Shown in pieces: positions 21,504-32,455 of a DNA stretch of 64,000 nt; position 1 is the stretch's first letter; every line of letters begins with the position of its first letter. Under the pieces are notes generated by a model. It was not told the origin of the DNA. It saw nothing but the letters and a program-made list of their open reading frames with translations, and did not search any database. Source of the stretch: Pyropia yezoensis (Eukaryota > Rhodophyta > Bangiophyceae > Bangiales > Bangiaceae); NCBI GenBank assembly GCA_009829735.1, contig CM020618.1:39795030-39859029 (forward strand). Reading direction: 5' to 3'. The position numbers and the translations under genes were made by a program.

Positions 21504-21972
21504 TGTGGCAGTATTGACCCCCAGGTACGGGGGCAACACGTGCCATGCAAGGGGCGGCAGGCCACTAGCCTGATCCGTTCCTCCCCCTGCATTCGGGTCC
21601 GTATTCCCTAAGTTTGGGATAGTTAGCTAAGTAGTAAATCCAACGTGGATTTGAGGGTTTTCTGCATTTATCGTCTTGAATTTTCGTGTGGCCCGGTGGG
21701 CAGGTGCTGGGGTGGGAGATTCGGAGTGGCGGGATTCTGAGGGGACCCAGGGGTGATAAGGGGAGGGACAGCGGGGCTTGGCCCTGCGTCCCCGTCCCGA
21801 CCAAGAAACGGTTAGACCACACACCATCCTCTTGTTTGTCAGTGGGGGGATTGCCCCACAACAGGGACAGAGTGTGTGCGACTTGCACTTCTTCCGGTTC
21901 CCCCGACACGGGAGGCAGCCCTTGTACACCGCCCCAACTTGGGTGTCGTGTGTGCAAGTGGTTTGTGCCACA
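21504..21972 (+). repeat. Family A LTR, copy 2 (3' LTR)
   Basis: A 469-bp LTR, TGTGGCAGTATTG to TGTGCCACA, preceded by the polypurine tract GAGGAGAGGGGAG at 21491-21503. No 5' partner is present. Confidence 0.9.
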
Positions 21973-22139
21973 AGGACCTTCGGACGGTGGATGCTGCGGA
22001 AGGGGGGTGTGGCTTCCTGGGCGCTCACGAGGCGAAGCGCCCACGTGCTTTTTCAGCACAGATTGTGCGTCACGTGTGAAGACGAAGTTGTCCTCACCGT
22101 TTTTGCTCATCGCTTGCTCTGCTCTCGACTTCGCTGTGC

Positions 22140-23900
22140 TCAGAGAGTCCCTGGAATCAACGCAACTATTCTCTCCTGCAGCTGTTGCTTCAGTGTCAGA
22201 GCCGCTCGGCGTACGTCGTTGAGCTGCACACGATCTCGTTCCACCCACGACATAAAGCCCGGCGTGCGGAGGCGGTCGACAAGAAGGTCCAGCATCATGA
22301 CCTCCTCTTGCACAGCGTGTCTTTAAGAGAGCAGCTTGGGACACGTCGTCGGGTTGCGTCGTTGTGGAGGCGCAAGAACAGTATTGACCACATCAATCAC
22401 TGAAAGGAACGGCAATATAGCACTGTCGGCTGCGGCTGCTTGCACTAAGACAGACGCAAGGTCCTCCCGGTCGAGCGACTGCGGCAACTGTGACCCTGCA
22501 TCGCGTCCCAGCCGTGGCCTTCTGCTGCATTCGCCTGGCGTCGCCGTTGCCGCGCTGTGCCTCCTCTTGTGCTCGTCCCCATCAACGCTGCTCCCATTCT
22601 CATCGTCACTGTCCAAACCAGTGAGGTCGTCCAGTGAATAGGTGCGCTCATGCTCGGCCATTGGCTCTTTTTCCACCTGTTCATCGGACGTCCCGATAAT
22701 GTCCTCTTCATCCTCATCCACGTCGCTGCTGGCATCTGACTGAACCTCTCCGTCATCATCGCAGTCGAGATCTGTCTCTCGAGCGTTCATTGGCGGCGAG
22801 GCAGTCGGCACCACTGCATCGCAGGGCAAACGCGCTTCTTTTTCCGCTGTAGAGCCGATGAACGCTTGTGTCAGCACGAGCCGGCCCTGGGAAGCCACTT
22901 GAGATGGGCGCGCCACGGGCTTCACACTTTTCATGCTCATCAAACGGAGGCCAGCCGCCTCGGTTGTGTTTCTTCTGTCGGTGGGCAAGTATGCGCTTAC
23001 GACAGAAGTTCTGCTGGTTCGGCCTGCCTGACAGCTGGACGAGGCGCATGTGTCGGGCACCCGCTGCGGCGCCTGCGTCTGCGTCGCTGCCACTGAATCG
23101 TGCGGTAGATGGGACACGTGCGTCCGCGGAGCATCGCTCTGGACCGCTGGACTGAATGTGGCCGTAAAGCTCCGTACGGCAGCAGCAGCCGCGTTCTCGG
23201 CAACAAGGCTCTGCGGGCACCCCGTCAAACTACCACACGTGCAAATAGCAATTTTTTGCTGTGCGCGATGCAAGGCGTGCTGGAGAACGGTCTCCATACT
23301 TGGGGCAGCATCCCCAGCAACATGCGCCTGAGGATCGTCTTGAATGGTGCACGGCATGGGAAAATGCAGCACAGGGGCACCGGCGGCTGCATCCTGCGCT
23401 CTCGGGAAGCCTTGCTCGACCTACAGAAATGCGTCCTTGGCAGCAAACGCTTCCACAGCCTCCATATCTCGGATGACGGGAGCGCCGAGCAGGAACATAC
23501 ATGGGCACACTGATAAGCTCTCGGTAACGATGAGAGCGTCCGCGGCCCGTCGACCCCGTGGCGCGTTGAAATGCATTGGACGGAGTGCCTCTTTGTTGAC
23601 GAGGGACTGACCGCGGGAAACGTTGTTGGTTCGGCAGTTGAAGAACCGGTTAAGCTCGGCGATAATTCCTTCAATGTTGTCATCACAGATTTGGTTGAGC
23701 GTGGGGACAACGGGGCCGACGGCGACGACGGGGCCGACGACGGGGCCGACGGCGACGACGGGGCCGACGGCGACGACGGGGCCGACGGCGACGACAAGAC
23801 CGACGGCGACGACGGGGCCGACGGCGATGGGGAGTCCGACGTCGATCAGGAGCCAGACATCGACGGTAAGGCCGGCGGCCAGGGGGTGCCCGGCGAGCAC
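22140..23900 (-). pseudogene. Unrecognised ORF with two internal stops
   Basis: One minus-strand frame of about 585 codons, interrupted only by TAG (23421-23423) and TAA (22323-22325), ending with TGA at 22140-22142. Features in order: a VGPVVA-type repeat start produced by the tandem repeat at 23711-23828; a compact region (IEGIIAELNRFFNC, ADALIVTESLSVCPCMFLLG); CTCGSLTGC; a Ser/Asp/Glu-rich acidic segment (SDVDEDEEDIIG); and a helical C-terminus (MMLDLLVDRLRTPGFMSWVERD). The protein-like composition and frame continuity across both stops argue for a decayed real gene. The true start may lie inside the repeat. Family unknown; possibly a transposon gene. Confidence 0.5.
23711..23828 (+). repeat. 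18-bp GC-rich minisatellite
   Basis: About six imperfect copies of GGGGCCGACGGCGACGAC, encoding a GADGDD-type repeat on plus and VGPVVA on minus. Confidence 0.9.
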
Positions 23901-26900
23901 GGGAAGCCTGGAGACGGGGCGTCGCCCGACGAGGCAGGATCCCGACCGAGCGGGGGAGCCCGATGGAACGCGGTGCGACTAGGACCAGGCGAGGCGACAA
24001 GGAGGATAGCGCACACACAAAGTCGGAGGACGGCGACGAGACAAGCTGGGGTGATGCCGACGCAGCGTTTGGTGGGGCAGCGACGCCGGACAGGCGGGGG
24101 AGGGCACGCGAACGGCAAGCAGTTTGCCAAGTCGACACCGCGGTGCCATCGCTGTCGGGTGCCTGACGGGGAGTGTTGGAGATGGAGTTCTGCCCTCAGG
24201 GGGACTTGAAGGGTGCGGCGGGGCCCTGGGCTGGGTGTAATGCAGCTGTGTGGCGGAGACCTTGGGGAGCGTGGCATCGGACAAGCTGGGGAGCCGGATG
24301 TTGGGGGGTCTAGTCAGTGGAGGTGCAGGCGGCGCAGTGGAGTGGCGCGCGGGCCTGCTTGGGGGAGCGCCCGTCGCGGGCCCATTGGGCCGCGTCAGGG
24401 AGAGCGAGTGTTTGGTGAGCGTGTGTGGGCGTGTGTGGGTGCGAGCCGAGGCAGGGCGTTGTCGGGGACCGGAAGAGGCGCGGCGCTGCGGCAGCTCGCG
24501 GCGGGCGTGGGTGTGCGGGTGTGCGGGGCGTGCCGGGGAGTGAGGCAACGTGAGGACCGGGGAAGGAGCTCTACGAGGAGGGTAAGTCCGTGCCGGGAGG
24601 GTGTAGGCGAGCAAATCGGGCGACTTTACCACCAACTAGAGGGTCCCTGCGCCCAGGGCTGCTATGGGAGGGGGACGGGCATGATGCCCGGTGCGTTCCT
24701 CCTACACGGGCACGGCGGCGGTGGGTAACGACGGCGGCTGCCTCGGAAGGGTGACAGCAGACGCGGTGGGGTCGAAAGGCCGCTGTGGCAGACGGGGGCA
24801 GAGGCAGGGCGAAAAAGCAGAAAGCACCGTCCGCGGTGGGGCAGTGTCTGGCGGTGGTCAGTCGGGCGCCGCGGACCCTTGCCACCGCGCTCCCCCCAAC
24901 CAAACCCCCGCGGAACGGGCGGCAAGGCCCGACATGAGCAGACCGTCAGCCTCAAAGGCCACCTGCGCAGCGGCACTCCGCGGACCGTGGCGCTCGCGTG
25001 GGAAGAGGAGGAGGCGCACGCCGCGGAGACACGCAGTGGCGAGCGCATCGAGTGAGGCGCCCGTGTTTGTGAGCGCCACGTCGCCGTCGCTAAGGCATTG
25101 CACAATCAGCAAAGAACGATGGAGGGGGCAGGGAGGGCGTAGGGGGGATGGCCAGGCGGAGGGGGAGCTGCGGCCACGGCCGAAGGGGTCCCCACTGCGG
25201 TCCTGTGCCATGGCCCTTGTGCTGGTGGCGACGGCCGTCGTAGTGGGCGCGACGGCGCCGACGTCTGAGGCAGCGGCTGCGGCAGCGTTGGCCGCCCCGG
25301 CAGCCGAGGCGGTCTGAGAGGCGCCGTGTGTGGCCACTACCCCCAGCACCGCGAGCGGTCGTAGCGGCCGCTTCTCACCGTTTGGCTCTCCAGATTGCGC
25401 TCTGTGCTCTGTATGAGCGCTGTCGCACAGCCGCCAGTACAACACAGGCGCGCCTGCCACAGTCACCAGCCCAACTAGGTGGTCGAGCCGCAGCAGAACA
25501 AAGAAGCCGCCGTAGCCCCAGCCAACCACCCACACCCGTATCATGTCCATGGCCGAGGAGGGGCAACCGCCACCGCCACCCACGCCGCCGCCGTCGCGAA
25601 CGCTGACTCTGTTGCGTGCCGCGGCGGTGGCGGCGGCCGTATAGGCGGCGGCATGCATTGCGAGGGCTCCCGCGTCAATGGCCGCAGCTAATCGACGGCC
25701 TCGCGGCCGCAAAAGCCCGACTGCAGCGCCGCCGCCTCCCACACGCGCCCCCGGCAGCGGCTCCTGCGGCCGTCCACCACCAGCGCGGCCATGCCCAGGG
25801 TGTGAAGGTCGGCCCACCCAACGGCGACGGTGAGGTCGTGGGAAGCGCTGATCACCAGCACCCGAGGGCCCCCCGTACGACAGCAGGGCAAACGGCAGCG
25901 AAGGGGGTGGGGGCAACCCCAGGGGGGGCGGGGGGGGGGGAGGTAGAGCGCCTCTTACAGGGTGTCGAGGACCGACGCGGGCGCCACGGGGGGGCGCGTA
26001 AGGGAGAAGAGGCGCGGTGAATGGAGGCTCCACGGCGGCAGCGCACATGGTAGGAGAGGCGGCACCGCCAGGGAGGCTGGGAGGCACGCCCTTGGCGCCG
26101 CCGCTGAAGCCGACGCCTTCCCAGGCTAAACAGAGCGACGGTGAAGGGTGGAAAGGTGAGGACGGAGGCGGTGAAGGCAATCAGCGTGGGCGCTAGAGCC
26201 GAGCGTTCGATACCCCGCCCCCGGGGCGCCCCCATTCAGCCGTGCCGCTGAAAAACCTGCCGGGGGGGGTCACGCGCGTAACGGGCCGCAAGCGCAGCAG
26301 GTGGCCCCCCTGTCCAGCGGCAGAGAACGTCACTGTCAACTTTGACGCTGTCGCGCAGACGTGCCGCTCCTGTAGCGGCTCCAATCGCGGGTGCCGGTTA
26401 ACAGCCTAAGTCCCGACGCGGCGTCGACGAGTAGCACTGTCTCCAACGCCCAGTCGCCAGCCATGACAGGCACGGCGAGTGGGTCGGCCACGTCGCCGTT
26501 GACGGCGTCGGTCGCCTGAGCTGGCGTTTCCAACCCGACAGACCCCACGAACAGATGGGCGTAGCCCACAAGAACAATTTTTTGCGGACTGACAGGCTTG
26601 CATCGGGTGGCGAAGGGTGCGTGCACTGAAACCTGTCAGCACCGATTCCCTCTTCCCTCTCTCATGATGCGGCCGACGACGTCGGCCCATCTTTTCTGGC
26701 GCAGCCGCGGCCCTTTCGCCTCTGCCCATACATAGCACCTATCCAGGCAGCGTGGGCCGCTCGTGCGCCAGAAGACCAGTCAACATCCACCTAGTCCCCC
26801 CCCTCACCACACCTCGTGCCCCCCCCAACCCTCGGGTACCGCAGCCCTGTGAAGCCCCCCTCCTTTCCCAGCCCCCTCCCTCGCACCAGAGTCCCCCGCC

Positions 26901-28324
26901 AGCACATCCCGGCGACCCTTGCGGTTCGCATGCGGCGGCTGCGAACCGTGAACCGCCCACAGTGGCGGCAAGTCCCCCCCCTCTCCACTCCGCCCGCCGC
27001 GCCCAACTTTCCGGTACCGCAGCCCTGTGAAGCCCCCACTCCGTCCCAGGCCCCGCCCCCGCACCAGAGTCGCTTACCAGAATATTCAGACGAGACAGGT
27101 GGGGCGCAGGCGGCCGCTGCGAACTACGCGCGGCCCAAAGTGGCGGCAGACAGCGGCTCCTATTCCGTTCGTGCGGCAACTTTGGGCATGCTTTGGGGGC
27201 CGGTGCATCACGAACACTCGACGCGGCGGCCACAGCGATGGCGGCACCCCGTGCTGCGTCATCCTCTCCCATCTTGATCCGGCCTACCAAAGTCTGAGTG
27301 CGTCCCCCATTCCCCTCAAGCCTCCGCTCCCTCCCTACCGCCGCCTACCCACCGTAGAGAACGCTGGCTGGCCCGGTCCTCGCCTGCGCGTCCTCTCTAT
27401 CAGGCGAGGAAGCGCCTGCTGTAACAGACCCCGCCCTGTCGTCCTCTTCGGCAGGGCGGGAGCGGGCTGCGGTAAGGCGCGCGACCGACGACGCCAAGGG
27501 GGGGGGGGGGGGGGGCTTGGAGGGGGAGCGGTAGCGACGACCACGACGCCGCCGCGGCGGGGGGAGGGGGGAAAGAGGACGGTTACGGCAGCGGCCGCCG
27601 CAGCGAAGGCGGCGGCGGCCAGGGCGGCGCGCCTGGTAGTGGTGGGGTGGCGGCCAACGCCGGCGGTGGGGGGGGAACGAGGGGGGGGGGGGGGGGGCGC
27701 CCCCCCCATCCGTACCGCCACTGCGAAGTCGCGGCGACCGTGAACGGGCGGGGAGGGCAGCACTGAAGATGCCATCGCAAAGAGAGGCCGGAGTGGGGAG
27801 TGGCGGCAGCGAAAACGGGAGCAGGGAGGAAAAGAAGGGAGCCGGGGAAAGAGAAGGGCGGGAGGGGCGAAGTGAGGCGGTCGCGGAGGCGGCTGACAAA
27901 CATGCATGTGGTCTGCTGTCGTGGGTCGGTGGCGACCGAGATCCGACAGGCCACCCCGGTCGACTCTCCCTGAGACCTTGATCTGGGCGGCATCCCCTCG
28001 TCTTGCAACGACTCGGCACGCTGGCTCTGTGTCACCGAGACCGCCGCCGCGGGCTGCCATCTGGTATGCCTGTTACATACATGTTTATGCAGCCAAAGTG
28101 TCGCCTGGCCCAGGTGGTGCCTGGCCGGTGGGGCCAACTGAGAGAGGGACCATGGGACCGACTGTACAGGAAGGGGGAGGGGGGGGGGGCGTGTGGGAAG
28201 GGAGGGGCAGACAGGGGGGGCCACGCGGGAAGGCCACAGGCCGCAGTGTGGAGCGCCGCATAGCAGCGGCAGACGAGAGGAGGCAGTGGTCCGCGGGTGA
28301 GTGTCATGTAGTGTCTTGTACGGC
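23901..28324. other. GC-rich stretch without a confident gene
   Basis: Overlapping open frames on both strands (for example a minus-strand frame at 24858-26180) have Gly/Pro/Arg-rich or alternating compositions, and I do not accept them as genes. Two short minus-strand stretches are more protein-like and could be exon remnants: 26336-26626 (KIVLVGYAHLFVGSVGLE) and 25688-25891 (VLVISASHDLTVAVGWADL). They are unassigned. Long homopolymer G tracts lie at about 27498-27517 and 27680-27700. The two-unit duplication at 26780-27150 is listed separately. Confidence 0.4.
26780..27150 (+). repeat. Two-unit tandem duplication, period about 178 bp
   Basis: The block GGTACCGCAGCCCTGTGAAG recurs at 26835 and 27013, and CAGTGGCGGCAAG near 26958 is echoed by AAGTGGCGGCAGA near 27135. 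The units are diverged outside these blocks. Confidence 0.7.
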
Positions 28325-28625
28325 TCGGGAGTGCCGGTGGGTGGGGGTGGGCGTGCCCGTAGGTGCACCGGTGGGTGGGCGTGCGGCTGGGTGGGTGCGC
28401 CGGTGGGTATGCCGTCCACTGGTGGGTAGGTGCGCCGGTGGGTTGTCGTGCCACTGGGTGCGCTGAGTGGGTGTACCTGTGGGTGGGCCGTGCCCTGAGG
28501 GGTGGGTGCTCCAGTGGGTGGGTGGGCGTGCGGCTGGGCGGGTGCACCGGTGGGTGGGCGTGCGGCTGGGTAGGTGCACTGGTGGGTGGGCCGTCCCCTG
28601 GGTGGGTGCACCGGTGGGTGTGACA
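28325..28625 (+). repeat. GGTGGGTG minisatellite array 1
   Basis: Imperfect tandem units of about 30 bp built on GGTGGGTGGGCGTGCGGCTGG and GGTGCACC. Strong G-strand bias: closely spaced GGG runs on the plus strand for about 300 bp. Confidence 0.85.
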
Positions 28626-29229
28626 ACCCAAGGGACTTGGCGGTCGCAAGACATCGCCGTGGCTATCACGTATTGGGACGTGATGGTCGCGGTCTACTTG
28701 CAACCTCACAAGGTTTGGCAAGCGCAGATATTGGGTGCGTGGTCGAGCACGAAGGGCGATGCGCTGGGCCAGTGCTGGCCTCGCGTGACGTGACCACGCT
28801 CGTGTCTGGCGGCACGAGCTCTACTTCAGCTTGGTCACGACGCGTGGCGGTCGACGACACGAACGAAAGGGGGGGGGCGTGACTGGGCCGGATTATGACG
28901 GGCTGGCGGGCACTGCCCTGTGTGCTGGGTAGTGTCAGGAGAGGAGTGCACGCGCTTGGTGTGGCTGCACAACTGCACGCGCGGGGGAGCCGGGCATACG
29001 CGTGGAGGGGGGAGGGTCTTCAATAGTGATCGCGTTGACCGCCGCAGGCGGCAGCGGGCGCCGGGCTCGTCGTCTTTGTCTTTGTTTCTTCTTGTAAACC
29101 CGCATTTCTGGAACAGCCGATCGCACGGCGCTTCACTACTGCGGCTACGGGGATTTCTGATAGCACGGCCCTTGAAGGAACAACGACCTGCGACGCTTTC
29201 GACCGATCTTCGACCCGTCTCTTACCACA

Positions 29230-29430
29230 GTTGGGTGCCCGTCGACTGGTGGGTGGGCGCGACGGTGGGTGGGCCATCCACTGGTGGGTGGGTGCTCCGG
29301 TGGGTGGGCCGTCCACGTGGTGGGTACACCGGTATGTGAATGGGCGTGCGGCTGGGCGGGTGCACCGGTTGGTGGGTGTGCGGCTGCGTGGGTGCACCGG
29401 TGCGTGGGCGTGGCGCTTAATAGGTGCACT
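29230..29430 (+). repeat. GGTGGGTG minisatellite array 2
   Basis: The same unit type as at 28325-28625 (GGTGGGTGGGC, GCGTGCGGCTGGGCGGGTGC, GTGCACCGG), about 600 bp away and in the same orientation. The intervening sequence is not repetitive. Confidence 0.8.
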
Positions 29431-29596
29431 TGTGGAGGTGGGCGTGACCATCTTGCGCATGCCAAGCCCTTCCCCTTCACGCCGTCCCCCCTTCCCCGCT
29501 CCGGCCCCCCACCCCCCCACCGACTACCTCGCTGTCTGTCTTTTCAAAGAGCGTCCGCGAGCAGCAGCGCATGCTGCGTAGCGGCACGGCGAGCAA

Positions 29597-29872
29597 ATGC
29601 CGCCACATCCCGTACACGGCCTCGTCAACGGCCTCGGCGTTGACCCCGCCTAGGGCACCGTGTATGGCACGGGCGTGGGGAATGTGGTGGGGGTGGTAGA
29701 GCCCCCCGGCGTGGTCGTGCCGCTGCTCGCCACGCCGCTGGCAACGGCGTCGGTGACCAACGTGGCCGTCGGGGCTGGGCGCTGGCTGTACGTGACGACT
29801 AATGAGGGTGTCTATCGGGCGCGCCCGCCGCCGGCGGAAGCCACAGCCGGTACCCGTGCACGGGGGGAATGA
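29597..29872 (+). pseudogene. SMP-30/gluconolactonase-like C-terminal fragment
   Basis: A plus-strand frame reading HGLVNGLGVDPA, then TAG (29651-29653), then GTVYGTGVG ... VTNVAVGAGRWLYVTTNEGVYRAR. The last part resembles the C-terminal strand pattern of SMP-30/gluconolactonase/LRE-like proteins (TNVAFG ... LYVTTS.GVYR). Only about 90 codons are visible and I found no N-terminal half nearby, so this is a fragment. An unrelated beta-propeller protein is the alternative. Confidence 0.4.
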
Positions 29873-31867
29873 GGTCCTCGTGTGGGGCGTCGGAGATGCG
29901 GGACAGTGACAAAGGAGAACATGTGGGGGGGAGGAGGCGTGCCACCTGCGTGTGGCTGACGTTTGAAGTGTGCCTCCCGCGGCGGCGGCGAGTTCGCGGC
30001 CAAATTGGCGCTGCAGCAGCAGCCATCCCCCCTCCCCCCCCCCCCACAACGTTCACCGGCGCCTACGTGCCACCTCGCCGCCGTCGGCTGCATCACCCCC
30101 GCCGGGGCACTCCCCGGCTGGCGGCGGGCTCGTTTGCGCCGCCTGCATGGGGGGCATAATGGATCGACCCGGCAAGCCGCCTGTCGCGCCAGCCACCAAC
30201 AGGCGCAGGCCAACGGCTCCCTCTCAACCCCCCCCCCCTGCCCCCACTCTGGCTTACGCTGCGAGTGCACTTGCGGTGCCGCCCTGAGCCACGGCGGGGG
30301 GAGTGTTCCCAACGTATCGATATGCGCGGCCACGCTTTTTGTGGCACATGCTGTGTGGTGGGCCAGTTCGTCCAATCCGGCTGCGCCCTGTGTCGCCATC
30401 GCCACAGCCACGCCCCCTCTTGGCGACACTGCACTTATCCGGTGGCTGGCGTCATCAATGGTGCCAACCCTCCTCCCCCGCGCCCACCCCCACACCACCT
30501 TTCGCGTCTGCTCTCGAACTCTCCATCATGGGGTGCCACCGTCGTGGTGCGTGGAGGCGGCTGACAAGCGCGGTCAACGCAGCTACCACACCAACAGCCC
30601 CCACACGCAGCCTGCCCGCGCCGCACCGCACCGCAAGGGGCGGCGACGACATTGCTCCCAGTTGCTGACCGGCATAGGACGGTACTTTTCCGCTCACTCT
30701 ACCTCCTCCCAGGGTTTTTGCCAGCCAGCGACGGTGGGAGCTCGGACAAAGCGCGGCCAACCGGCTGCAGCGAGAAACTGTGGTGGACTGGCTGCCTCAG
30801 GATGGCTTGTGCCAGCGGATATCGTTGGGAAGCATGTCGAGGGAGACCTCGGAAACGCGGTGGAAAGGGAGGTGGAGCACGGGCGCGGTGGACGGCTGCA
30901 GCTAGGTGGGGACTGCGCGGTGGCGGTGAGAGCATGTACCTGAGAGGACTATGCGGCGGCAGGGGTGGTGCGAGTGAGTAGAGGTGGCTGCTGTGGTCTT
31001 GACGACGGAGCGTCCTCTCGGGGACTGGTCAGGCCGCTCTCTGTGGTGACCACTGCGACGGCCAGGTGGTTCCTACCAGGCTCTGCAGGGATGGGTTGCT
31101 AAAGTCCTTGCCTTGGCTTCGTGAGGTCGGAACGGCGACCGAGGCGGCGACCGAATTTCTTGGCGAATCACAAAAAATAATTTCCACGACCAAGCCCAGG
31201 AATTCAATGTCAATGTGAAAGGCCAAGGTGGTCTCGCGCACGCGCTCCCAATCATTTGCATGCGATTGAGTGCTCCTTACCTGCCAAGCTACGCACCATT
31301 GGACGACCGCTGCGCAACGCTGTTGTTTTCATTAGGCTGGTTTCTAGGTGGACAAAAAGGAGTAGCTCAAGGGCTCTCACGCAGTGTGTCTTGACGCCGG
31401 CTACGACCATGTGCGAAGACAGGAAAAATACATAAGATGGTAAGTTTGCAATACTCAAGACTCGCAACCAGCCCTCTGTATTCGGCAGTGTCGCCTGGGC
31501 AGCCACTCGTTCGGGACGAAGGGACGGGAGGGGGCAAGACGGACCCGCCTGGCCGCGGCGGGCATGCGGCTCTATCGGCTTCTTCTGCAGCGGCGTCTGG
31601 GCGCCGACCAAGGATTCGCGGGCCGTCGACAGCCATGGCAGACCCGGACAATGGCGGGGAGGCGGTCGCGACGTCACCCCAACTGACCGCCCTCTCCGTT
31701 CAGCAGTCCCTCTTCTCCGACTCGGGCCCCGGCCGGCTTGGGACCACCATCATCCTTGCCGCGCACGCTTGTTACCAGCAGCTCTTTCTGCTGGTGGTCG
31801 GTGTCAATGTGGTCGTGCTTGAACTCTCTCTCTGAGGCTCCCTCCGACTATTCCCAGATGACCTTCC
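29873..31867. other. No supported gene; left flank of the nested retroelements
   Basis: A 326-codon plus-strand frame (29963-30943) and a 132-codon frame (31437-31835) are present. Neither has a recognisable domain, and opposing frames of similar length overlap them. The stretch 31000-31440 is less GC-rich and shows no gene. Confidence 0.4.
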
Positions 31868-32336
31868 TGTGGCAGTATTGACCCCCAGGTACGGGGGCAA
31901 CACGTGCCATGCAAGGGGCGGCAGGCCACTAGCCTGACCCGTTCTTCCCCCTGCATTTGGGCCCATTTCCCCTAAGTTTGGGATAGTTAGCTAAGTAGTA
32001 AATCCAACGTGGATTTGAGGGTTTTCTGCATTTATCGTCTTGAATTTTCGTGTGGCCCGGTGGGCAGGTGCTGGGGTGGGAGATTCGGAAAGGCGAGGTT
32101 CTGAGGGGACCCTGGGGGGATAAGGAAAGGGACAGCGGGGCTTGGCCTTGCTTCCCCATCCCGACCAAGAAACTGTTAGACCACACACCATCTTCTTGTT
32201 TGTCAGTGGGGGGATTGCCCCACAACAGAGATAGAGTGTGTGCGACTTGCACTCCTGCCTGTTCCCCCGACACGGGAGGCAGCCCTTGTACACCGCCCCA
32301 ACTTGAGTGTCGCGTGTGCGAGAGTTTTTTGCCACA
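31868..32336 (+). repeat. Family A 5' LTR, copy 3
   Basis: A 469-bp LTR, TGTGGCAGTATTG to TTGCCACA, followed within three bases by the TGG of a primer-binding site. It pairs with 50253-50721. Confidence 0.92.
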
Positions 32337-32338
32337 TT

Positions 32339-32356
32339 TGGTGGAGCAGCAGGGGA
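32339..32356 (+). other. Primer-binding site, family A
   Basis: TGGTGGAGCAGCAGGGGA starts two bases after the LTR end. TGG complements the CCA tail of a tRNA. The core AGCAGCAGGGGA is shared with element B (34903-34920), so both families would use the same or a closely related tRNA. I cannot name the tRNA. Confidence 0.6.
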
Positions 32357-32455
32357 CAGAGGTGAACTTTACCTCCCGGTGCACCCGGGCTTAGGGGGCC
32401 CTTTGTCTCAGAGGAACGGTGGACTTGGACCGTGTCATACGGATCGTCAGCCAAC

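Larger units (their letters stand above)
15698..21972 (+). mobile_element. Ty3/gypsy chromovirus family A, copy 2 (5' truncated)
   Basis: Contains pol from just upstream of RT, the chromodomain end, the antisense ORF, the polypurine tract (21491-21503) and the 3' LTR. The 5' LTR, gag and protease are absent: the element begins abruptly at 15698, within sequence corresponding to about 44456 of the complete copy, fused to the NTPase pseudogene. It is almost identical to copy 3 through RT and RNase H. The truncation point has no visible duplication, so it is a rearrangement or an aberrant insertion. Confidence 0.9.

Noticed and set aside
23571..24209. Collagen-like plus-strand ORF
   Set aside because: Its repeat comes from the 18-bp minisatellite, and the minus-strand frame through the same DNA is better supported.
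24858..26180. 440-codon minus-strand ORF
   Set aside because: Pro/Gly/Arg-rich with no domain; overlapping frames of similar quality and several homopolymers argue against a single protein.
29963..30943. 326-codon plus-strand ORF
   Set aside because: Cys/His/Pro-rich run-on with an equally long opposing frame and no recognisable domain.
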